A program made the translations under genes and the position numbers. Shown here piece by piece: positions 25,097 to 32,056 of a stretch of 64,000 bases of DNA; within the stretch, counting starts at the first letter, position 1, and each line of letters starts with the position of its first letter. Under the pieces are notes generated by a model, which worked only from the letters and a program-made list of their open reading frames with translations, made no database searches and had not been told where the DNA came from. The stretch is from Clostridia bacterium (lineage in GTDB: Bacteria; Bacillota; Clostridia; Oscillospirales; Acutalibacteraceae): the NCBI GenBank assembly GCA_017428625.1, contig JAFRQM010000037.1, forward strand, positions 62,001 to 126,000, read 5' to 3'.

Positions 25097-26200
25097 ATGC
25101 CGATTGATGTTTTTTCATTTTTTTCAGGGCTTGGTTTTTTGGACTTGGGATTCGAGAATGCAGGATTTAATATCGCATTTGTTAATGAATACAACGAGAC
25201 CTTTTTGAGAGCATATCAGTATGCGAGAAGACACAGGGATTTCACTCCGGAATTTGGATATAGTCATGATGATGTAAGAGCTTTTTTATCGGATGAAAAG
25301 TGGGAAGATACATTTCCCCAGTATAATCATCGTGGAGATAGATTAATTGGTTTTATTGGAGGCCCCCCGTGTCCTGATTTTTCTGCCGCAGGAACAAACG
25401 CTGGAGAGAAGGGACTAAATGGACAACTCACAACAGTTTATGTTCAACTGATTGAAAAGCGGCGCCCCGACTTTTTTGTGTTGGAGAATGTCAAAGGGCT
25501 TTATCAAACGAAAAAGCATCATGAATACTACGAAAGAATAAAACGAAGACTATATAGATCGGGTTATTCTCTGTTTGACTCAATAGAAAATGCGTTGCTA
25601 TATGGAGTTCCCCAATTTAGGGATAGACTAATACTGATTGGATTCAAGCGTGAACGTTTTGGACGCAATCTTCAATATGTTTTCGGTGGCCGACGGCTTT
25701 ATACAATGGATATCATCAAGCGAACTCAATGGCCCACTGTCACGCCTTTTCAACAAAATGGGCGTCTGGAACAACCAAGAGGTATAATACAGGAACTAAC
25801 AGTACAACATTGGTTTGAAATTAACAGGGTTGAAGAACATCCTAATGCTTGCGATTGTTTTGCGGTAAAAAAGGAAGATAAATTCTTAACCATTCCCGAG
25901 GGGGAATCAAGAGGCAAGTCTTTTAAACGACTCCACAGATGGCGTTATTCACCTACTGCTGCTTATGGCAATAACGAAGTCCACTTACATCCATATCTTC
26001 CACGAAGGATCAGTGTTGCTGAAGCTCTTGCAATACAATCTTTACCTCAAGATTTTTCATTACCGTCAGATATCACGCTATCATCAAAATTCAAAATGGT
26101 GGGCAACGGAGTGCCTTATCTTTTGGCACTGGGAATAGCACGTGATCTTTACGAATGGATAGAAAACAATTTGCGTAGAATAGAGGGAGAAAATGGTTAA
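25097..26200 (+). CDS. DNA cytosine-5 methyltransferase (first of two)
   Basis: The 367-residue protein has the m5C methyltransferase motifs in order: I (FSFFSGLGFLDLGF, SAM binding), IV (GGPPCPDFSAAG with the catalytic Cys, about 90), VI (FFVLENVKGL), VIII (PQFRDRLILIGF), a target-recognition region (about 200-290) and X (VGNGVPYLLALGIARDL). The ATG at 25097 follows GAGGTG. Its last codons overlap the next gene by 8 bp, so it forms a tight operon with the NTase-fold and DUF262 genes. It probably marks self DNA for that system. The recognition sequence cannot be read from sequence. Confidence 0.92.
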   Translation: MPIDVFSFFSGLGFLDLGFENAGFNIAFVNEYNETFLRAYQYARRHRDFTPEFGYSHDDVRAFLSDEKWEDTFPQYNHRGDRLIGFIGGPPCPDFSAAGTNAGEKGLNGQLTTVYVQLIEKRRPDFFVLENVKGLYQTKKHHEYYERIKRRLYRSGYSLFDSIENALLYGVPQFRDRLILIGFKRERFGRNLQYVFGGRRLYTMDIIKRTQWPTVTPFQQNGRLEQPRGIIQELTVQHWFEINRVEEHPNACDCFAVKKEDKFLTIPEGESRGKSFKRLHRWRYSPTAAYGNNEVHLHPYLPRRISVAEALAIQSLPQDFSLPSDITLSSKFKMVGNGVPYLLALGIARDLYEWIENNLRRIEGENG

Positions 26201-26807
26201 TCTTGAATCTATCAAGAATGATCTAATGACAATGGATGCAAAAGACTATTATCTTAAGCACATTGTAAAATCACATAACTGGTATTTTTCAGAATACTTA
26301 CATATTCCTGCAGAAGATCTCGTTGATAAAATGGATTTTTTTAAGGAAATAGTGTCAACCAAGCTTAATATTAGTTTTCATAGTTTGCAAATCGTAGGAA
26401 GCGCTAAAACAGGATATAGTTTGTCACCCAGTAAACTGTTACGTCCTTTCCATGATGAAGCTCCTGGTAAGCCATCATCCGACATTGATATTGCAATAGT
26501 TTCTGAGCGACTCTATCAATTGTTTTGGGATAAGCTTCGGAACGTTAAAGGGATTTGGTACCAAAGATATTATAATCATCTAACTGAGTCGATATTTCGT
26601 GGATACATCAATGAAAAAGATCTTATGCAAATATCTGGCTTAAGTGAAGAATGGGAAAGACTGGTAAATCCAATCAATGTAGCACTGCAAGATAATCTTG
26701 GTTTTGTACATCCCATCACCTATCGAATCTACAGAAATTGGGATGATTTGGAGGAATACCAAATAATTGGTATAAGAAAAGCAAAAAAAATAATGGAGGA
26801 AGATTAA
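26193..26807 (+). CDS. Nucleotidyltransferase-fold protein in the Dcm-DUF262 operon
   Basis: The 204-residue protein carries an NTase-like core: VGSAKTGYSLSPSKLL (about 66-80), then KPSSDIDIAIVSERLYQLFW (about 92-112), fitting the G-S...D-x-D pattern of the Pol-beta fold. The rest is helical with many aromatics. It may transfer nucleotides to a protein or nucleic acid, or act as a signalling enzyme; I recognise no named family. It is sandwiched with an 8-bp overlap upstream and no gap downstream, so its function is probably tied to both partners. Confidence 0.7.
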   Translation: MVNLESIKNDLMTMDAKDYYLKHIVKSHNWYFSEYLHIPAEDLVDKMDFFKEIVSTKLNISFHSLQIVGSAKTGYSLSPSKLLRPFHDEAPGKPSSDIDIAIVSERLYQLFWDKLRNVKGIWYQRYYNHLTESIFRGYINEKDLMQISGLSEEWERLVNPINVALQDNLGFVHPITYRIYRNWDDLEEYQIIGIRKAKKIMEED

Positions 26808-27971
26808 ATGTTTAATTTTACTGATAACAGGAAGACCATCAAAGAAATATCTTCGATGTTTGCCGATGGAAGTTTAATAGTAGATCAAACTTATCAGCGC
26901 AGATCTGTATGGAGCGAAAAAGATAAAATTAGGTTGATAGAAACTGTTCTTTTAAATCTGATAATTCCTGTACTTTTTTTCTGGAAGGCGGAAACCGATC
27001 CTGATACCGGGTTATCAATTACGCATATCGTAGATGGGCAACAAAGGATAAAGGCAATTTGCTCCTTTATAGATAACGAATTTAAACTTAAGCCACAGTT
27101 TTTGCTTGATGCTACAGCAAAAGAAAAATATGCGAATAAGTATTTTAAGGACCTTTCTTCAGAGGACAAAAAAGCATTCTGGAATTACCAGTTGATGGTG
27201 ATTGATATTGATCCTTCGGCAACTCGCCCAGACATTATTACCATGTTTAATCGGTTAAATCTCACAGATTATAATTTGAATGATCAGGAAAAACGAAACA
27301 GTATGTCAGGAGAGTTTGCTGCACTCGCTAGAGAGCTTTCCGAGTATACCATTTGGGATGAGAAAAGACTTTTTACAGCACCTGATATAAGAAGGATGAA
27401 GGATGTTGAATTCTGTGCATCGTTGGTTCTGCTATACAGGCGAGGTATTATTGATCAAACCGATCAATCTGCATTAAATCAGGCATATGAAGAGTTGCAA
27501 ACAGGCTATAGTGATGCAGAAAGTGATAAAGAAGCTGTCTGCAAAGCAATTGATGCTGTCCCGCAATTCTTTGTTTCTGAAGAGGTCTCAAAATTCCTAA
27601 AGAAGAAAACTCAGTTATATACACTTTTTTCTGTCATATTTTATATGCAAAGAAATGGGTTAGATGTAGATGAGAACTTGTTGAACAGGTTTCAGTCATT
27701 CGTTAAACTTTATTCTGTTTTCAGTAATGATATGGATCTTGCTGATCAGATTGGCGAAGATGAGAAAACTCTCTTTGACTGGTTGAAAAAGTACAAGCTT
27801 GCTTCTTCGGAGGGCCTGAATAAACACACGAACCGTATGATACGGTTTAACGTTCTTAAAGACTTTATGTTTGGCTTAACTCCCGCTTTGCAAACAGCAG
27901 AGGACGAGTTGTATTCCAAAATGCTTGCTGCGTCAATTGACCCAACCGATGATCCAGATGAAGAAATATAA
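26808..27971 (+). CDS. DUF262 (GmrS/ParB-fold) domain protein
   Basis: The 387-residue protein opens with the DUF262 signature: DQTYQRRSVWSEKDKIRLIET, PVLFFW, then VDGQQRIKAI (about 74-83, the DGQQR NTP-site motif), followed by TMFNRLNLTDYNLNDQEKRN. DUF262 is the nucleotide-hydrolysing half of GmrSD-type restriction enzymes. The usual DUF1524 HNH nuclease half is not present: the C-terminal 200 residues show no HNH motif. The nuclease function, if any, must lie elsewhere. It is the last gene of the operon and is followed by a strong terminator. Confidence 0.86.
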   Translation: MFNFTDNRKTIKEISSMFADGSLIVDQTYQRRSVWSEKDKIRLIETVLLNLIIPVLFFWKAETDPDTGLSITHIVDGQQRIKAICSFIDNEFKLKPQFLLDATAKEKYANKYFKDLSSEDKKAFWNYQLMVIDIDPSATRPDIITMFNRLNLTDYNLNDQEKRNSMSGEFAALARELSEYTIWDEKRLFTAPDIRRMKDVEFCASLVLLYRRGIIDQTDQSALNQAYEELQTGYSDAESDKEAVCKAIDAVPQFFVSEEVSKFLKKKTQLYTLFSVIFYMQRNGLDVDENLLNRFQSFVKLYSVFSNDMDLADQIGEDEKTLFDWLKKYKLASSEGLNKHTNRMIRFNVLKDFMFGLTPALQTAEDELYSKMLAASIDPTDDPDEEI

Positions 27972-28002
27972 CGGTCCAAGATATTGCTACAGCTTTCTTG
28001 CG

Positions 28003-28038
28003 CTCTGGGAAAAAACAGGTACTCTAATTTTCCCAGAG
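28003..28038 (+). terminator. Terminator after the DUF262 gene
   Basis: CTCTGGGAAAA (28003-28013) pairs perfectly with TTTTCCCAGAG (28028-28038). It closes the Dcm-NTase-DUF262 operon. Confidence 0.75.
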
Positions 28039-28040
28039 CC

Positions 28041-28069
28041 TTGAAACACTGTTAGTAAGGTGCTATAAT
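28041..28069 (+). promoter_or_regulatory. Promoter of the RHH-methyltransferase operon
   Basis: TTGAAA (28041-28046), a 17-bp spacer, then TATAAT (28064-28069). It lies 43 bp before the methyltransferase start, so the encoded RHH domain could bind here to control expression. Confidence 0.75.
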
Positions 28070-28111
28070 AGGGACAGATTTGGTATTAATCTTTTCCCGG
28101 AGGGTAATGAG

Positions 28112-29236
28112 ATGGCAAAGCAGGTACACATTCGAGTTGATGATGAAGTCTATGAAGAATTGAGCAACTATTCTTCCGTAAGCGGTCAGTCTATACAAGA
28201 CTGTCTCTCGGTGGCGATTAGACAACTTCTGATTAATGCGAAAGAAGAACCGGCTTCTGATGATGACCAGATGACTTTCATTGACTTGTTTGCCGGTATA
28301 GGAGGTATGCGTATTGCATACGAGAAGGCTGGTTGCCGTTGCGTCTATTCCAATGAGTGGAATAAATACAGTCAGCAGACTTATTATGCCAATTTTGGTG
28401 TTCAGCCAGATGGCGACATAACTAAAGTAGACGCAGAAAGCATCCCGGATCATGATATCCTTGTGGCAGGGTTCCCCTGTCAGCCTTTTTCCATTGCAGG
28501 TGTTTCTAAAAAACAAAGTCTTGGCCGTGCAACAGGTTTTGCAGACAAGACGCAAGGAACTTTGTTCTTTGATATCTGTAGAATATTGAAGGCAAAAAGG
28601 CCTAAGGCCTTTATGCTTGAAAACGTTAAGAACCTTTGCAGTCACGATAAAGGAAGAACATTTAAGATTATTCAGGAATCTTTGGAGGAATTAAATTACA
28701 AGATTTTCTATTCGATTCTTGACGGAAAAATGTATGTACCTCAACATAGAGAGCGAATAGTAATTGTTGGATTCGACAAAGAACGCTACGGTGATTCATT
28801 TAACTTCAAGTTTGATTTGAAGCCCAAGAAAAAAGTACCAACTGTTAGCGGGATACTTGAACCCAAGGTGGACACCAAGTACACCCTGTCAGATAAACTC
28901 TGGGATTATCTGCAAGCCTATGCTGAAAAGCATAAAGAAGCAGGTAATGGCTTTGGTTATGGTATTGCGCCTCTTGATGGAATCACAAGAACCATCAGCG
29001 CCCGGTATTATAAGGACGGATCAGAAATCTTAATAGAGCAGGAAGGCAAGAATCCGCGGCGCCTTACGCCCCGGGAGTGTGCCAGACTGCAAGGCTTCCC
29101 GGATTCCTTTAAGATTCCTGTATCTGACACACAGGCATATAAACAGTTTGGGAACTCTGTTGTAGTTCCATTAATGACAGAAGTTGCTAAATTGGTCGTA
29201 AGAAAGCTTCAGCAACTAGACAGTACATCTGATTAA
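28112..29236 (+). CDS. RHH domain fused to DNA cytosine-5 methyltransferase (EcoRII/Dcm type)
   Basis: The 374-residue protein begins with a ribbon-helix-helix-like domain (about 1-45, KQVHIRVDDEVYEELSNYSS...). The methyltransferase follows: motif I FIDLFAGIGGMRIAYEKAGC (about 54), IV AGFPCQPFSIAG (Cys about 121), VI FMLENVKNL, VIII QHRERIVIVGF, TRD, and IX/X (RECARLQGFPDSF, YKQFGNSV). The partners (EcoRII-like nuclease, Vsr) suggest it methylates CCWGG-like sites. An N-terminal DNA-binding domain lets some methyltransferases repress their own gene, so restriction-modification timing can be set without a C protein. Confidence 0.9.
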   Translation: MAKQVHIRVDDEVYEELSNYSSVSGQSIQDCLSVAIRQLLINAKEEPASDDDQMTFIDLFAGIGGMRIAYEKAGCRCVYSNEWNKYSQQTYYANFGVQPDGDITKVDAESIPDHDILVAGFPCQPFSIAGVSKKQSLGRATGFADKTQGTLFFDICRILKAKRPKAFMLENVKNLCSHDKGRTFKIIQESLEELNYKIFYSILDGKMYVPQHRERIVIVGFDKERYGDSFNFKFDLKPKKKVPTVSGILEPKVDTKYTLSDKLWDYLQAYAEKHKEAGNGFGYGIAPLDGITRTISARYYKDGSEILIEQEGKNPRRLTPRECARLQGFPDSFKIPVSDTQAYKQFGNSVVVPLMTEVAKLVVRKLQQLDSTSD

Positions 29237-29275
29237 TTGGTTATATCAAAATACAACAGAGAGGTTGTGTAAGTA

Positions 29276-30451
29276 ATGGAGAACTATGCATCTCTTGCAA
29301 TTCAAGCGTCAATGCGAGGACAAAGGGCATATTGCAAATTTCTGTCAGCAAATGACACTGGCCTGACAGGTGCACACCAAGCTGGAATTTACATATCGAA
29401 ACCGGCAATACCGATTCTCTTTGATGTACCAGGGCAAAAGGGAGAAAACAAAGAGAAATGGGTAAAAATCAAGTGGCAGGAAGATTTTGAAACTGACAGT
29501 CGGTTCATTTACTATGGGCAAGGCACGAGAAATGAATATCGAATAACCAATTTTGGACGCGGGTTTCCATTCTTGAAACATGAGTATACTGGCGCTTTAT
29601 TGGTGTTTGTAAAATGGACGGATACAGACTACAGCGGATATGTACTGAACTCTGAAGATGATATAAACCAATTTCTGGAAGCGTTTGGTATCAGCCCAAC
29701 TGAAACAAATCAGCTGATTGAAGTTGAACAGGTAAACCCCGAAGCACAAGAGCAAATCGCAATGCAGGAGTTTATCAGGGGCTTAACGGTTGATTTTCCT
29801 GATTCGGTTGAAATGTCTGCTGCAGCGAGAGAGATTCAAAACCGGGTATACAATCACGCAGAGTTCATTCGCACTGATCCTGACAGAAAGGTAATTGATT
29901 GGACGAGAATGGAATATGCGCTATTCCGGGCCATTGAGCATGCTCGCTATGGAACAGTAATTCAGCAGGGGTTCAGTTCTGTTGACGACTTTATAACTAT
30001 GGCGAATATGGTACTAAATCGCCGGAAAAGCCGGGCGGGAAAAAGCCTTGAACATCACCTGTCAGCTATTTTTGACGGTAACGGAATTAGATACAAGGCT
30101 CAAGCTGTTACTGAAGGAAACAAAAAGCCTGACTTTATTTTCCCTTCCCAGGAAGCATACCATGATATATCGTTCCCCACGGAAAAGCTCATATCACTTG
30201 CCGCAAAAACCACATGCAAGGACCGGTGGAGACAAGTTATAAACGAAGCGGACAGGCTAAGGAACAGGCCGAAGTATCTTTGCACCCTCCAGCAAGGAAT
30301 CTCGCCGGCTCAAATGGATGAGATGCAGGAGGAGCAAGTAATTCTGGTCGTTCCCAAACCCTATATTGCAACATACCCCCGTGACAGGCAGGAGAGGATT
30401 TGGACGTTGAACAAATTTGTCAGCTTTATAAAAGAAACAGAGGGAGTTTGA
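29276..30451 (+). CDS. EcoRII-like type II restriction endonuclease
   Basis: The 391-residue protein has an N-terminal effector-binding domain (about 1-170, RGQRAYCKFLSANDTG...HQAGIYISK) and the EcoRII-C catalytic domain (about 245-385): SRAGKSLEHHLSAIF, then EGNKKPDFIFPS, AAKTTCKDRWRQVINEADR and LCTLQQGIS. This PD-(D/E)xK-type core includes the conserved Tyr, Lys and Glu region of EcoRII. EcoRII cuts before CCWGG and needs a second site as effector; both domains being present suggests the same mode. It is preceded by its methyltransferase and overlaps vsr by one base. Confidence 0.88.
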   Translation: MENYASLAIQASMRGQRAYCKFLSANDTGLTGAHQAGIYISKPAIPILFDVPGQKGENKEKWVKIKWQEDFETDSRFIYYGQGTRNEYRITNFGRGFPFLKHEYTGALLVFVKWTDTDYSGYVLNSEDDINQFLEAFGISPTETNQLIEVEQVNPEAQEQIAMQEFIRGLTVDFPDSVEMSAAAREIQNRVYNHAEFIRTDPDRKVIDWTRMEYALFRAIEHARYGTVIQQGFSSVDDFITMANMVLNRRKSRAGKSLEHHLSAIFDGNGIRYKAQAVTEGNKKPDFIFPSQEAYHDISFPTEKLISLAAKTTCKDRWRQVINEADRLRNRPKYLCTLQQGISPAQMDEMQEEQVILVVPKPYIATYPRDRQERIWTLNKFVSFIKETEGV

Positions 30452-30906
30452 TGGCTGATAAGCTAACTGTCGAGAGAAGAAGTTGGAATATGTCCAAAAT
30501 ACGCAGTAAGGATACAACGATTGAGACCAAGGTGCGCCAATGGCTATTCCATCACGGATATCGCTACAGGAAAAACGTTAAAGGGATGCCAGGAAAACCG
30601 GATATTTTTCTTGGCTCATATAATACGGTGGTGTTTGTACACGGGTGTTTTTGGCATCGCCACCTCGGTTGTATAGAAGCTGCTGTTCCAAAGACAAGGA
30701 CTGCTTTTTGGCTTGAAAAATTCGAGAAGAACATTTCCAATGACAAAAAGAACATCCAAACGCTTGAATCCATGGGGTATCAAGTCATTGTTCTCTGGGA
30801 GTGTGAAATTGAAAAACACTTCGAGGAGACGATGGATAAGGTGGTATCCGTAATTGGCCCGCCTCACAAGGGAAAGAAAAACAGAGATGATGGGAGTAAA
30901 GAGTAA
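30451..30906 (+). CDS. vsr: Very short patch repair endonuclease (Vsr)
   Basis: The 151-residue protein has the Vsr signature: RRSWNMSKIRSKDTTIE, then GMPGKPDIFLGSYNTVVFVHGCFWHRH (metal and zinc-binding residues), KNISNDKKN and the C-terminal VLWECEIEK. Vsr nicks T:G mismatches that arise when 5-methylcytosine deaminates in CCWGG, so it matches a Dcm/EcoRII-type methyltransferase. The start ATG overlaps the nuclease stop (TGATG) with GAGGGAG upstream; this is the third gene of the operon. Confidence 0.93.
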   Translation: MADKLTVERRSWNMSKIRSKDTTIETKVRQWLFHHGYRYRKNVKGMPGKPDIFLGSYNTVVFVHGCFWHRHLGCIEAAVPKTRTAFWLEKFEKNISNDKKNIQTLESMGYQVIVLWECEIEKHFEETMDKVVSVIGPPHKGKKNRDDGSKE

Positions 30907-30918
30907 TGAAGAAGCGAT

Positions 30919-30977
30919 CTAGAATTGATTCAAGAATGTTTACTTAATTCATTCGTTTCTTGATATCATTATTCTAG
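30919..30977 (+). terminator. Terminator-like stem after vsr
   Basis: CTAGAAT and TCAAGAA (30919-30936) pair with TTCTTGA and ATTCTAG (30957-30977), giving a two-part stem across an AT-rich loop. The gap to 31091 holds no further feature I can call. Confidence 0.5.
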
Positions 30978-31091
30978 TCTACGGCTCCCTCGCTCGAGCC
31001 CACGAGTCGATCAACAAGCTGGCCCTTGTGCCGGAGAGTTTTTAACAATAGTTTTCTGCTCTTGAAAGTGTTAATGTAGTTGGAGGAACAC

Positions 31092-31976
31092 ATGGAGTTT
31101 TTAAGCAAAGAAATTGAAAACCTTCTACAAGAATGTATAGACCGTTCTGATGACTTCCCGGCAGTCCTTGCCGAAAAATTTGAGGGTTTATCAGCGAAAG
31201 CTGACAATCAGCTCAGAAGTTGCATTAAAGTGCTCATCGACGAGGGATACATATCAAAGCTCAGTTGGGGAAGCAACGTACCTTATTATGGGCGCATCGA
31301 GCAAAAAGGATATGATTATTTTCGCCAAAAGGAAATATATATCAGGGCGAAATTGCGTCATGATCCATATTTCACTTTGCTGGATGATGAGTCTGAAAAA
31401 GCATTGCGTGAACTGTCTCAGTCCTCCGAAATGCATATAATGGTTTCCGGGAACGCCGACCAAGGCCGCGTCTTAGAGTATTTGAATAGAAATGGCTATA
31501 TTCAATTCAGGCCGAAGGGTTTGTCCTATGACTTTAGTGGCAATTTTACTGCAGTAGCTTCCATTACGCAGAAAGGAAAGAATTACTTTGCTGATAAAGC
31601 CGACCGGATTGAGGAAATTATGGTATTAGGTGATGAGGCATTTGTGGTAAACAATATTGACAAACAGTTTAATGTCAGCGGAAACACGATTTCAAATTCG
31701 CCAATTCAAGTCGGCGATGGCAACACGCAAAACATTGACTACTCTGACATTGAGAATAAACTAGGTGAATTAAAGGAAGAAATTACTTCTCTTAAGCTCT
31801 CGGATGAACAGATCAGCTTTCTCTCATCATTAATTGAGCGTGCGGAGAATGAGTGCAAGAGCAAAAATTCCAGCAAACTGAAAACCATTCTGAGTGAGTT
31901 GTGGGACTTTACGAAGCAGACGGGATCAAATTTGCTTGCAGCTTTTGTGGCGTACAAATTTGGCTTTGGGGCATAA
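31092..31976 (+). CDS. Winged-helix protein with C-terminal adaptor-like region (defence candidate)
   Basis: The 294-residue protein starts at the ATG at 31092 (GGAGG five bases upstream). Two winged-helix-like modules occupy about 1-85 and 90-185 (each with an EQKGYDYF or ITQKGKNYFADK beta-wing ending). Next comes a short Asn/Gly-rich segment (QFNVSGNTISNSPIQVGDGN, about 195-215), a coiled-coil helix pair and a hydrophobic C-terminus (LLAAFVAYKFGFG). The Asn/Gly segment resembles the linker of AbiTii-type and effector-associated proteins. It is 80 bp upstream of the helicase-nuclease gene, so the two probably form one system. No exact family is known to me. Confidence 0.6.
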   Translation: MEFLSKEIENLLQECIDRSDDFPAVLAEKFEGLSAKADNQLRSCIKVLIDEGYISKLSWGSNVPYYGRIEQKGYDYFRQKEIYIRAKLRHDPYFTLLDDESEKALRELSQSSEMHIMVSGNADQGRVLEYLNRNGYIQFRPKGLSYDFSGNFTAVASITQKGKNYFADKADRIEEIMVLGDEAFVVNNIDKQFNVSGNTISNSPIQVGDGNTQNIDYSDIENKLGELKEEITSLKLSDEQISFLSSLIERAENECKSKNSSKLKTILSELWDFTKQTGSNLLAAFVAYKFGFGA

Positions 31977-32056
31977 GTTTTTCTTGCAAAAACAAATTGA
32001 AGTTAGTCAAAGAAGCAGCAAATAGCAAACCGAGGAGCTATTAGGAGGATAAAATT

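Noticed and set aside
27746-28645. Minus-strand ORFs over the DUF262 end and the second methyltransferase
   Set aside because: Antisense to strongly supported genes; a terminator and promoter on the plus strand lie within them.
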